A stretch of 64,000 nucleotides of DNA from Hymenopellis radicata. Lineage: Eukaryota > Basidiomycota > Agaricomycetes > Agaricales > Physalacriaceae. Positions 1 to 15,400 of the stretch are shown piece by piece; the first letter of the stretch is position 1; each line of letters starts with the position of its first letter. The notes under the pieces were generated by a model, which searched no databases, was not told the origin of the DNA, and worked only from the letters and a program-made list of their open reading frames with translations. The position numbers and the translations under genes were made by a program. The stretch covers positions 29,896 to 93,895 of the forward strand of contig JADNRX010000214.1 of the NCBI GenBank assembly GCA_015501595.1, given 5' to 3'.

Positions 1-325
1 TCGCGCCAGGTCTGGAAACCGCAGGGCTGTATCACGGACAGCGTTAGCACGACTCTGGGAAGGACGATGGTCAGGAACATGCTCTCTATCGTCGCCATCC
101 GTGCTGAAAGAGGAGTCAGCGGTTAACTGCTATTCAACAAGGATGAAACGAAGAACACCGGCCCCTTGCCGAACGACCGATTTCATTCTGAGTTCGCATC
201 CCAGATTCTGATGGTTGTGACAAAAAACGATAGTAGGTGTATTGGAAGTCATGAACACGATTATTAAAAACGAATGTAAGGTTCAACGTGACGAACAAAG
301 AGTGAAAACACCAGTGATCAGCTTC
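1..325. other. Intergenic, 3' side of the esterase gene
   Basis: No coding segment is recognisable on either strand. A short open frame on the plus strand around 242-472 is antisense to the last exon of the carboxylesterase and has no family features. This stretch probably contains the 3' untranslated region of the esterase. Confidence 0.4.
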
Positions 326-2579
<2,254 letters not shown>

Positions 2580-3550
2580 AGTGTGTTGGCCGATTCTCCA
2601 GCAACCGATGTCACTTTTTAAGTATGGGAATCTATGAAATTCAAGGGCGCGTGTGCTGACAAAAGCCGCTGTGGAAGGTGATTACCGACCAATTGCTTGC
2701 CAATTGCCGACTCCATGAGTGCTAGGGCTGACTAAGGAGAGCAGTCGAGAACCTTCGAACGGATACCCTCCCGACGGACGTGAACGGCATGATTCATGCG
2801 CTCAGCATCCCTGCCAGAGCACTGCGGACAGTCAATCGACGTCTGTCATAGAACTTGGAAGCAAAGTATTAGCAAAAATGAAGACTATTTCAGACCTGGA
2901 AGACCTGGAGGATCTTACTTGCTTCTCGTGGTCTGTTCACCATGCAGGGGTTCCTAACTTCGTGAACAGTTACGAATTTAGACATCTATTCGCGTACAGT
3001 TCGCGTGTAGTTCGCGGGTAGTCTTGACAGAAATGATTTTGCGGACAGAGTAGCAGCACAGTGCGATTAGCAACACGGGCGGGGCTTCAAGCAAGAGCGC
3101 GATGATGGTAGCCTATGGTAGTTTGCGTTTGCGTGACATGTTATGTGACCACTACTACGCCACCAGCACGCCACCTAGGCCTCCCATGTCGAACCCTAGG
3201 CCTGTGTCGAATCCATTCCAAAACACGCCTCAAATTGTCTAAACGCTGTAAGTGCTTTCTTTGGAAATCTCTTCCGGGATTTCCGCATCTGTCTACTACT
3301 TAATAGCAACGAAAAACTAGCAGTGAACGATTTTTCGAGTCTTACGATTTCTACTTTACTTATGGGACCTCCAAAAGCTCTTGCGCAGTAAACATGGCCC
3401 GCTACTACTGTCAGCTGCTCTACATCGTGCGGATCCTGACAGTGAATGCGTGACAACGGGGGGATGGTCACGGCGAAACCTCGGATAAATACCAGTCGAA
3501 CTGGCATCGCCCCCATCTTCTCTCCTCCATCTCGCAGCCTATCTGCTAGC
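2580..3550. other. Intergenic region between divergent esterase and DUF1479 genes
   Basis: About 970 bases without a recognisable gene; it should hold the promoters of both flanking divergent genes. A short near-palindrome around GGAAATCTCTTCCGGGATTTCC-like sequence lies near 3262-3285. Open frames here are short and show no family motifs. Confidence 0.5.
3484..3490 (+). promoter_or_regulatory. TATA-like box of the DUF1479 gene
   Basis: The sequence GATAAAT lies 61-67 bases upstream of the ATG at 3551, a usual distance for a fungal TATA element with a short leader. It supports starting at 3551 rather than at the upstream ATG at 3446, which would lie before the box. Confidence 0.35.
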
Positions 3551-5344
3551 ATGCTTTACATCCCTCGCATGTCGCCGCACGCTTTGACGCGTCCCTGGTC
3601 GCGGTCTGCGGCTACGGTCGCGTCCCGCAAGCCCAAGGCGGAGGGCTCTATCGCGGCGATCTTCGCATCCCTTGACGCTAACAAGTCTACGGACGGTCTG
3701 CCTGAGAGGTTTGGCCAGCTCAAGCGCGATATATTCCGCGAAGGCCTCGTGCAGAGCTGGCGCGAAGTCGTGGCGGAGCTCGAGGTAGTCACTGACAAGG
3801 TCGTTGCCAGAGGATCTGAGGTAGGCGTGGTCCTTTCAGCATTAACCTCACCTCTCTTACCTGTGAAGATGATTCCCAAAATCTCCTACGCTGATATCCG
3901 TAAAGGGCTCTCGCCTGAGCAGGTCCAGGCTGTCAAAGACGTCGGAAGTGTAATTGTTTCAGGCGCTGTACCCCCCGAGGTCGGAAAGTTCTCATTCGTG
4001 ATTCAACGTGGGCACTGACTTCCCCATAGAAAGCTCTTGAATGGAAGGCGTCCATCCGATCATATGTTGAAGAAAATAAACCTCGGATTAAAGGTAAAAT
4101 ACTCCAGTGTAAGTTCAACTTCGTATTAAACCCAGTTGATAGGCTTCCCTGAGAATGATGTTCAGGTCTACGAGCTGTACAACACCAAAGCACAAATGGC
4201 AGCGCGTACCCATCCTGCCATTCTCGAGACCCAGCGCACGCTTCTCTCTCTTTGGCATTCCAAAGTCTCTCCGGCCAACGTGAGCCTTACCACGCCCATC
4301 TCATACTTCGACCGTCTCCGCATCCGGAACCCCGGAGACATGCAGTTCACTTTGGGGCCCCACATCGACGGAGGATCGCTCGAACGTTGGGAGGATCCAA
4401 CCTTCCGCTCGTTCTACGGTCGAATTCTGGAAGGAGGAAGTAACTGGCGGCTTCACGACCCTTTCGACGCTGGGAAGCGCATTGGGTCTGTACAGGACCT
4501 CTATCACACGCCGTACGCTTCCGTTCTACACTTGGCATGCGCCACAGCTTACTGAGCGTGGTTTTAGTAACCAATGCTCGATCTTTAGGCCTTTCCAAGG
4601 CTGGACGTCGATCTCTGAGACTGGGCCAGGCGAAGGAACGCTTCGACTGTTGCCTTTCCTTAAGCTTTCTTCGGCTTATATTCTTCTTCGTCCCTTCTTC
4701 CGGCCCTCTGATTCTGGGCGCTTGTCGGATTGGGAACTGGACCTCGACACGACAAGTTTCCCTGGCGCGCGCATCGGGACAACACAAGAGTTGAATCCGA
4801 AGACGCACCCGCATCTCAGGCTGGACGAAACCATGGTAGCTGTGCCAAAGGTGCAGCCTGGGGACCAGGTTTACTGTGATTCAATTCTGTTCACCAAGGC
4901 GGACCATCACTGATCATAGCATTCTGAAATACTTAGGGCACTGTGATGTCGTGCATGCTGTTGAAGCTGCACACCGGGGCAAAACGGATTCTTCAGTCAT
5001 GTATATTCCGGCCGTTCCGCTGACCGTCGAAAAGTGAGGCTTAGATCGTTTGACTTGTGAAGGGACTGACGAGGGTGCAGCGCCGACTACCTTCGTGATC
5101 AACGTGTCTGCTTTGAGAAGGGTCTTCCCCCTCCGTGCGACTGTCTTTCTTTAACAGAGTCTCAGACATGCTGATAATTTTTTTCAGTGACTTTCCTGGT
5201 GGTGACGGAGAGTCCTACAACACTGGACGTGGAGCCGTCGATGATATCGCAACCGCCGAAGGGCGAAGGGCTGTCGGTTTTGAGCCCTTCCCCACAAATG
5301 GAGAGCCTCTCTTCGACGAAGTGAATCGCGTCTTGGGTCTCTAG
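3551..5344 (+). CDS. DUF1479 family protein (2-oxoglutarate/Fe(II) oxygenase-like)
   Basis: Clear member of the DUF1479 family (bacterial YbiU relatives), about 440 residues in eight exons. The N-terminus is rich in Arg/Ser (MLYIPRMSPHALTRPWSRSA), which would fit a mitochondrial presequence. A middle exon has the metal-ligand pair in GPHIDGGSLERW. The block FRPFQGWTSISETGPGEGTL follows, and YWHCDVVHAVE carries the second conserved HxD pair. The C-terminal exon begins DFPGGDGESYNTGRG and ends at the stop 5342-5344. Introns were placed at 3821-3867, after PPE near 3980, after RIK near 4094, within HTP near 4507, after VY near 4876, near 5034 and near 5130, all GT..AG. No frame break is seen. 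The substrate of the family is not established; the predicted fold is a jelly-roll oxygenase. Confidence 0.9.
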
Positions 5345-5746
5345 TCAATTCAACTTGTATTCATTCTATGCATACCTCTCCGTTCGATGGAGGCGGGTTA
5401 ATGGCGAACACCATTCCTAAAGTGTAGTCGTGAGTTGGGGTTGGATTTTGGTGCGACTTACCCTTGCCACAATGACCAGTCTGCGTGCTTCTTTCCATGA
5501 TGATGAAGTCCACTTTTCTTCTTGTTCTTTCTGCTGCAGTGGTCCTGACTCTGGCCATCCTTGGGAGCCCAAGGCTCATCAGGTGTCTGTGGGTCCGAAC
5601 GGCCAGAGGGTGTACCGCCACGTTAGTAATACTACGCGAAATATCTCCCTACGTTCTCTTTGCATAGCAGACGACCATCACCTGAGTAAATTCGCCTTTG
5701 TAAATCTCTGACGCGACCGTTATGTAAGCACCTTCTTCTTTCGTCC
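5345..5746. other. Intergenic; possible relic of a small secreted protein
   Basis: An ATG cluster at 5500-5508 opens a frame beginning MMKSTFLLVLSAAVVLTLAI, which resembles a signal peptide. The frame soon turns basic and ends at 5667. In the neighbouring frame the sequence continues as KAHQVSVGPNGQRVY, which looks like the start of a secreted cupredoxin-type protein. The two halves are joined only by a frame change, and no downstream exon was found. I treat this as a decayed fragment or chance. Confidence 0.2.
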
Positions 5747-6703
5747 ATGCCACTCGACGGGCACTCTTACCTCGTCGCCCAAGGATGGTCAGGCAAAGGA
5801 ACCGGGCTCCGACAGGGCGCCATCACCCGCCCCATAACCGTCTCCCAGAAAAAAACTCTCTCAGGCATTGGCAAGGACCGTGACGAGGCTTTTCCGTTTT
5901 GGGACCAGTATGTTGCACCAATCTAACAGATACTCGCACATTTGACCTGTAACAGTTTGTTCTCTGCAGCGGCCAAGTCCATACAAGTAAAAATAACTAG
6001 CAGCGATGAGGAGGAGGATAGTGACGAGGTGTGTTGTTACTGATAGCACGTACTCTGAGCTAAAGTATCTCAGGACACCCCGTCAGCACCAACGCTGAAA
6101 CGCACGACTACCGGCATTCTCAGCAACAAACGCCCCATCGATGGCATCCCAGCCACGCCCGACCCGTCTGGAAGTAGCACCCCAATCTCCTCCACCGCAC
6201 CAATCCAGCGCCTCAGCCTGCTCTCGATGGCTAAACGAGAAGCAGCAAAGCGCGGTCTCTACTCTAAATTCTTCCGCGGACCAGTCCTTGGCCCGGATCC
6301 CTCCGTCACATTGCCTTCTCCTTCGCCGACTCCTGCACCATCTATACCTATACCATCCATCGACAAATCCGAACCCAAAAAGTCTGATAAAGGGAAAGGG
6401 AAGACAAAAGAAGAGAAGGCGCTCAAGAGGCAGCGGAGAGCGGAGAAGGCAGAGAGAAGGGAGCGGAGGCGTCTGAAGCTGGAAGCACGGACTGCCGAAT
6501 CTGATGCTGAATCCGAAAAGGTCGCGCGAAAGCGAAAGAGGAAGACAAAAGAGGAGACTCGCAGCGCTGAAAAGTGCGAGACGTCTTCTGCTGCATATGC
6601 AGGTGTCAAGAAGAAGAAACGACACCGCAAAGTCGAGGTCACCGACGAAGCAACTGACGAGCCTCCTCGCAAAAAGAAACGGAAACGTGAACACACTGAA
6701 TAA
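5747..6703 (+). CDS. G-patch protein with basic tail (GPATCH4-like)
   Basis: Three exons (introns 5908-5955 and 6029-6073), about 287 residues. The N-terminal 50 residues form a G-patch-like motif (YLVAQGWSGKGTGLRQGAI) followed by VSQKKTLSGIGKDRDEAF and WDHLFSAAAKSIQVKI. This order is the same as in human GPATCH4 and related nucleolar proteins. A short acidic stretch (SSDEEEDSDE) follows, then a long Lys/Arg/Glu-rich tail from about residue 150 (KRKRKTKEE, KKKKRHRK, PPRKKKRKRE) that should act as nuclear/nucleolar localisation signal. Family knowledge suggests a cofactor of a DEAH helicase in ribosome biogenesis; this is inference. Large antisense open frames over the tail are artefacts of its biased codons. 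Confidence 0.8.
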
Positions 6704-7068
6704 AGTAGTTGCGATTTTGTCTCGTCAACTCGACGCGCACTGTAGAGTGTGATATAAATTGATCGAGATTGAGGCCATTGATTGCCAGTGAGAGAAGTGC
6801 AACATGTTTGTGGTCGGGTACATCATGGAGGGAACAGGAGGGGTTGAGTTCCTCAATCACACTCAGTTCACTGAAGATTAACCTTGTTTTCAAAGGGTTA
6901 TATTGGTCGACATTGGGGTAGTAGAATACAATTCCTGTTCGTTAGTTTTCGGACGACCGGGGGGATGTGCAAGGATATCTACACTAGATTGCAATGGATA
7001 GCGAGCGCGTAACGATGAACGTGAACATGAGTAAACAGCAAACGACGAAATTATACCAAGAGTTCGGT

Positions 7069-8778
7069 TTACACTCTGGTGGACCGAAACGCACTCTGCA
7101 TCGCAATGCGCCGGGCCTGCAGTGTGAACATTGAGGACACACATTTCAAGTGAGAATTGGCGACGCACCTGATCCAGGGAAATCGAGCCTTCCTTTAACT
7201 CGACCTTCTGTCTCCCATCATCCTCCTCATCGTCGTCATCATCATCAAACATGCCCTTCCTCCCAGTATTACGCATCCCTCCAAACGCTGCTTTCCCGCC
7301 CGCCAACGAAAATGGTGTTGACGCGACGGCAGTCCCGAACACGCTGACGTTTGCTGGCGCACCAAAGGCCGCAAATTCGGTGACCACCTTCCGCGGCGGC
7401 GAACCAGGACTGGCTTTGGGACTGCCCGTCGGAGAGAGTGACCGGATCGTGGGCGACCGTGGAGGCGTGGCGGGTGTGAAAGAGGAATAGCTTTTGCCGC
7501 TGCTGAGATTCCGCATCTGCAAGTATTTGTCCGTGAACCGCGTGCCATGGACCTAGTCAAGGTCAATATCGCTTTCATCTTTTGTAATAGGAAAATATTC
7601 ACCTTTTTCAAATGCGGACGAGCTTCGCCTAGTGACTGCGCCGTCATAAACACATCGACGTTGTTCGCCGACTCTGGAGACTCTTTGTATATGCTTTCTA
7701 TCACCACCTTCTTTGTGCTCTCGTTCCGCAAGAGGAGTTTCTCGTGTAGCTCCCGAGCGACGTCGTCCACGCTTTCGTTGTTGCCGAGGATGCGCTGGGC
7801 GACCGCGTGTCCTACCTCGCGCACCAAGCGTTCCATGTCGAGGTTTTCAAGAACACTGCCGACGATGGCGTGTGCGAGGAGATCAGCGGTCGTCAGCGGA
7901 AGCATCAAGCCCGACGTGAGATTAGTTATTGCTTTGTAAAAGTCGGTTGCATACTAGGAGGGGCACCCAACCTGAGGATCAGTAAAGAGATGGGCACAAG
8001 CGGACTCACTTGATATCCGCTCAGTGCGGGCTCGCAGGCAACAAAGAACTGGGGAAATAGGTTAATGTGACTTGGCATCCACAACACGATGACGTACGAG
8101 CGTAATACCACGGCTTGCGAGCGCACGAGCGATTTGCAGGGGATCATTGCCATCTGGCGAGCCCTCGTCGAATCTAGGATAGAATGTAAGCATAAACAGC
8201 CATACTGCAGCAAATAAACCCAAGGCAGTACCGTCCCCGTACTCCCCAATGCCATGGGGAGGCGCATCAGCAATCAAGACGACCATCTTGGTCGCATTCT
8301 CGCGCCAGTCCATATTCAGCGCCTCCACCAGCGCCGCCGTCACCGCCTCCGGCCCATCGCCGCCCCCCGACGCATACAACCCGGACAGATGCTTATGTAC
8401 TTGGCTGACATCAGAAGTGAACCCGAAATTCTTGGTGATATACGTGTGGTCCTGTGGTGGATGGTCCCGGAAGGCGACGAGCCCGACGCGCAAGTCTTCT
8501 TGGGCCTGCAGGCGCCCCGATTCATATATGTGCCCGCATATCTCTTTGATGTTCTTGGTTGCAGAGGTAATGTAGCTCCCTTGGCTGCCGGTACAGTCTT
8601 GCACGAACACCAGATCCCTGTGCGAGGCGCCCCCCTTTAAGCAAGTGCATACAGAATCGGACAGCACTTACAGCATTTTCCTGTTTGGGTCGAGGTGGGC
8701 GTTGTACTGCTGCTCGCTGAAGACAGGCTGGTAGGACTGGGAGCCCGCGGCGCCTTCGAAATCCATGTCCAAGTCCAT
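7069..8778 (-). CDS. von Willebrand factor A domain protein
   Basis: About 470 residues, seven exons. The start at 8778 gives MDLDMDFEGAAGSQSYQPVF. The VWA domain opens after the first intron with LDLVFVQDCTGSQGSYI, where D-x-T-x-S is a MIDAS-like metal site in slightly altered form (DCTGS). RVGLVAFRDHPPQD and MVVLIADAPPHGIGE supply the second and third metal-site loops. After the domain comes a helical stretch (VLENLDMERLVREVGHAVAQ), then a Ser/Pro-rich linker (TPPRSPTIRSLSPTGSP), an acidic run of Asp/Glu near 7230 and a final exon ending RRIAMQSAFRSTRV. Similar fungal VWA proteins resemble the VWA part of Dictyostelium alpha-kinase VwkA, but no kinase domain is present here. Cytosolic location is likely since no signal peptide is seen. 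Function unassigned. Confidence 0.85.
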
Positions 8779-9066
8779 GATGATGCTGGTTGTTCAAGTT
8801 CAAGTTGCAGTTCAAGCTTTCGAAATCAACAAATCTCCAGCCTAGATGATGCAGTCAGGACGCAAGAAATGAGGAAAATCGCTTGTTTGAGCCTGCACGA
8901 AATTGAACAGGCCGTAAGAAAGGAGTCACACTGCGGGCATAGTAAGATCCGATTTTTGATTATCCCCCCCAACACGTGTTGATCACACGCGCCATGGGCA
9001 AGGCAACCTGCTCCCTCCCTCATTCAACGCAGAATTAGAAGGGGATTCTATTAAAACAGCTGTACA
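8779..9066. other. Intergenic, downstream of Gem1 and upstream of the VWA gene
   Basis: No coding signal seen. It should contain the VWA gene promoter and the 3' end of the Gem1 transcript. A run of C residues (ATCCCCCCCAAC) lies near 8965. Confidence 0.4.
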
Positions 9067-11701
<2,635 letters not shown>

Positions 11702-11878
11702 GTCGAGGGCTGTGAGAGCACCGGAGCAGACGAAGGAGCAACGGAAGCGGCTGACAGTGGACTATCGTGAATAGAGCAAGCCTAGTCTGGAACGCGTCAA
11801 TTCGGCATATCGGCACCCTTCCCACGGTCTGACTTCACTTCTTCGGAGCCTTTGCCTCCTCTCATCTTGACTCTCAAC
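11702..11878. promoter_or_regulatory. Shared divergent promoter, Gem1 / F-box protein
   Basis: Only 177 bases separate the ATG of Gem1 (11701, minus) from the ATG of the F-box protein (11879, plus), so both must be driven from this interval. It contains CT-rich tracts typical of fungal leaders (CTCCTCTCATCTTGACTCTC) and no clear TATA box. Confidence 0.5.
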
Positions 11879-13443
11879 ATGTTACTACTCGACCTTCCCC
11901 ACGACATTTTATTCACTATTATTCACCACCTGAATGCCTGGGACTTATCCAGGCTTTCTGCGGTCTGCAAAACATTAGACTCCTTGGTAAGCCACGCCCA
12001 ATTTAATGTATGCCAAGTATAGATTACTCACTCAACTGCCAGGTGAACGATTATGGTTGGAACGATTATCTCAGGCGTAATCCGCGCCCGTCTTCTAGTC
12101 TTACCAATGCGCACGCATCTTGGTCCGCAAAGTCGCGAGTGCGATATGACACTCTCACCGACCGTTGTTGGACGCGCTCAAAACACGAAGCTCACCACAA
12201 TACAACTTATGTTGCTCGGCCCCTCTCTAAACAGTGGAGGGGAAGATTGCAACCCGTCATGGACATTTCCTCGTCGCATCTGGTTATCGCGGCAGCTCGC
12301 ACAATATACATATACAGTTTCCTTGTCCCTAATTCCCCCAACGATGCTCCCCCGATAGAACTGGAACACCAACACACCCTGCCGGATGCCCAACAAGCAC
12401 GTTGTGATATCACATCCCTCACTCTCATTTCCGATCAAGGTCGGACATGCACTCTACTCGTTGGCTTCCAAAATGGTGGCATTGAGCAACTCCTGTATCA
12501 AGATGACACGGTTGTCTCAACTCTACCCGACTTTGCGGATATCCACGGAGAATGTCTGGTTGAAAGCCTAAAAAGCAACGACCAGATTCTATTATCTTTG
12601 GCATCGTCTGGCCACGCTGCTTTGACAAATAGAGCTTCGTCCCAATCTTCTCAAATTTACCTCCAAGCACGAAGTTGGGTTTCGATGTTGTCCCTGAAAT
12701 CTTCTACACCCTTCGCCGCCTTTGGAATGTCATCCACAACGCCCCTTGCCATCCATCCCATCACCGAGCAGCATTTATCACCGACTCCTTCATGTGTCCT
12801 GGTCATGGATAAGCACAAGGACCCTGCAACGCCTTCTGGCGTATATGGCCTCTCCCATGCACCGCTCGCTTCACCATGGGGTTCCTCGCCCCAGATTATA
12901 GTCTCTGGATGGTACGATGGCCACGTACGTTGTCATGACCTGCGTGCGTCCGACTCCCTTCGCCGTTCGTCAGAGCCTGGCTCGCCGCCATTTCTCAATC
13001 CCGTTTTGAGAATGTCCGATCCATTGCTCTGTGAACCTATATATTCGGTTTCAAGCGGTGGCGGCGCTGCTAGCCATATCGCAGCAGGTTCTGCGCGGCA
13101 TAGCGTCGTGTCCTTCTGGGATGTCCGATCCCCGAGACGAGGATGGAGCGTTCATGCTCCCGGAAACGATTCATCTCCTGTATACGACCTCATTTTAGAG
13201 AGCTCGCGGATGTATGGAGTCACGCAAAGCCGGCCGTTCGTCATAGACTTTGTGAGTTTCGGTTCCTCAATCGTTGTGAGCATGTTTCTCATTCACTGGT
13301 TTTAGGGTCCCGGTGTAAGCAAGAAGACGTATCCTCACATTACTCGCAACCCTCGTGATGGTTTAATATCCAAGAAGGGAGATCATGTTGGCTTTTACGT
13401 GACGCAGTACAGCCATAGACCTTCGCGAACTATAGACATATAG
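11879..13443 (+). CDS. F-box protein with C-terminal WD40-like region
   Basis: Three exons (introns 11987-12042 and 13252-13305), about 485 residues. The N-terminus MLLLDLPHDILFTIIHHLNA plus WDLSRLSAVCKTLDSL is a compact F-box, the Skp1-binding motif of SCF ubiquitin ligases. Exon 2 codes for degenerate beta-propeller blades: ISSSHLVIAAARTIYIYS, IIVSGWYDGHVRCHDLRAS and HIAAGSARHSVVSFWDVRS, each ending in the W/H-D type signature. The third exon ends VGFYVTQYSHRPSRTIDI. Most likely a substrate receptor of an SCF complex, by analogy with F-box/WD40 proteins; the substrate is unknown. The start at 11879 is the first ATG in the short shared promoter. Confidence 0.82.
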
Positions 13444-13809
13444 ACGACGTGTAGAATTTCAGAGGAAGTTGGAGATTTAAAACGATGGGATGGTGATTTC
13501 CTAAAGGTCTGCCAAATTTCGGGCGCAGGTTTGATCTTCTGAAAACCATTTGATGAGCCACAATAAGCGTTCAACGTTCAACGTTCAACCCTCAACCTTC
13601 ATATCGCGTTCGAAGTTGGGTTAGCGCATAGCTACGTGGTGGACCTAAGCTCCGGCTCGTTGTCTATCCCTGCTTAGTCGTCGCTTCATTAATCACGTAG
13701 CTATTGCGATCCCAACTTCCACCTCTTCGCCGAGGAATGGGCTTCACAGAACGAAGATTTAGAGCATTTGTATGCATGTGTTATGGAAATCATACATCTT
13801 TAGGACATG
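13444..13809. other. Intergenic between convergent genes
   Basis: 3' flanks of two convergent genes (F-box protein and SDR). Apart from a short tandem repeat at 13569-13596, I see nothing. Confidence 0.5.
13569..13596. repeat. Short tandem repeat, 7-bp unit
   Basis: Three exact copies of GTTCAAC followed by one variant copy (CCTCAAC). It lies between convergent 3' ends and is likely a slippage-prone microsatellite. Confidence 0.7.
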
Positions 13810-15163
13810 CTAGATGTCTTTGACTTGTTGCTCCAACCAGGACCACAACTTTGGAGCCAATTCACGATTCCGAAGACAAGGGCCTGGTTTACCAACTCTA
13901 CCCCATGGAATGATATACTACTGCGCTATAAGCGTTGCGCCCAACAATATACATGAATGGAAAAAACTTGCCTTTCCATTCGTGTTCTCGCTCCCTGAGC
14001 CAAAGGCCGCCCAAAGAAGCGTGTAAGCGCCCCATTCGGAAGGGTATATAAGAAGGAAAGACTGCATAAAGCTTAGGGTTATGCGAACAAGAACCCGCTA
14101 AATGCATACCAAAACGATCATGAGAAAGCCAGTGACGTGTGTAACGAGGTTCGTCCTTCTCAAGTTCCCTAGAACCATTCTTGTCAAGATTAGGCTACGT
14201 AGTGAAAATCACCACGTACCGGGGTTGCAGTAGTTTGATACGATGCCCTTGTCCCCGTAGCGCGAGGCTAGTTCCATCGCCACCAAAGCATTGCCCTTGT
14301 CCTCAGGTCACCAAGTCGCATATGCGATTGAGACACAGACACGACGTACGACTTTACTCTGTGTATACAACTGCCCAGTATGAGCCTCCCGTCTCTCGGA
14401 GTGTCCTTGAGCCAGTCGAACCGGAATGTGTGTCCAAACAAACTCGCTGAGGATGAAGTCGTGATTATCCTCACTGGTCCCAAGTTCGGAGTCGCCGCGG
14501 CCGTCGCCTCGAGAGTTGGTAGCAAGAGCTTTGTTAGATAAAAGTGACCAAGAACGTTTGTCCCAAACTGTTGGTCGTATCCTTGGACTGTAGTCTCCTC
14601 GATCGGAGTTAACATAACGCCACTAAACGTACTGAGGAGGAAAGACGCGTCATAAACATGGGTAGACCCACCCGTTAATGAAGAGATAGTGAAGCTCAGA
14701 CTCTTTCCTACATAAGAATGTCAAGAAGACGCGCCGACCGAAATATGTGATCGTCCTACGCGATAAACTCCTCTGCTGCTGCCTTGACCGAATGCAAGTC
14801 TGCAAGGTCCATCTTGAGAAATATCGCGCGCCGTTTCGTCGCTTCCTCCAGCTCAGCGATTACCTGCGCAGATTTTGCTGGGTTGCGCGCGGCCAAGTAA
14901 ACTTTTGCGTTGTGCTGCAGTAAAACCTTGAGAATGGGTCAAATACACTTTACGCGTCCAACGTTGAACGGAACAGAACACACCTTGATCAGGTCCTTCC
15001 CAATACCCGAAGACCCTCCAGTCACGATGATCACTTTACCAGAAAGGTCCGGTATGTCCTCCCCTCTCCATCCCGGGGTTCCACACAGGTAGGCTTGCGC
15101 GAGAAATTGGCCTGTGTCGCCCATTAGGGAGCGGCACATGTATTCAACAACGTTGACTGGCAT
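13810..15163 (-). CDS. Short-chain dehydrogenase/reductase (one-base frame break)
   Basis: Classical SDR with Rossmann fold, about 330 residues in seven or eight exons. The ATG at 15163 gives MPVNVVEYMCRSLMGDTGQF, an extension before the cofactor motif TGGSSGIG. KVYLAARNPAKS and MDLADLHSVK mark the adenine-pocket region. The active site is IITTSSSASLFG followed by YTQSK (Tyr-x-x-x-Lys). The tail NTNGKYIIPWGRVG and WSWLEQQVKDI matches retinol-dehydrogenase-like fungal SDRs. Between FDWLKDTP and REAHTGQLYTQSK the reading frame changes with no possible intron; one extra G at 14398-14399 (plus strand GG to GGG) would give DTPERREAH and restore the family pattern. An intron near 13922-13970 begins GCAAGT, a GC-AG intron. 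NAD(P)-dependent oxidoreductase, substrate unknown. Confidence 0.85.
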
Positions 15164-15400
15164 CACTGTTGGGTATTCGAAGCGTAGGAAACTGCGTTGA
15201 GGCCAAGAGTCCGAAAGACTACGTTCAGGACCATGGACGCAAGGGAGGACGAGTATGTACCGTGTTACGTCACCAAAGACGTTTCGTTTCTGTGCTCATG
15301 CACGAAGTAGCATCGTTGTCATTGTCAAAAGATACACATTATTATTGGCAATAAGGCCGTAAAACTACAATTAATATCGTACAATTAACTTCTGAATATA
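15164..15400. other. Intergenic, upstream of SDR
   Basis: AT-rich stretch between the end of the wax-synthase-like gene and the start of the SDR, both on the minus strand. It should contain the SDR promoter. No coding signal. Confidence 0.4.

Noticed and set aside
6083..6696. Long minus-strand frames opposite the G-patch protein
   Set aside because: They mirror the Lys/Arg/Glu-rich codons of the real gene and show no own start context, motif or splice pattern.
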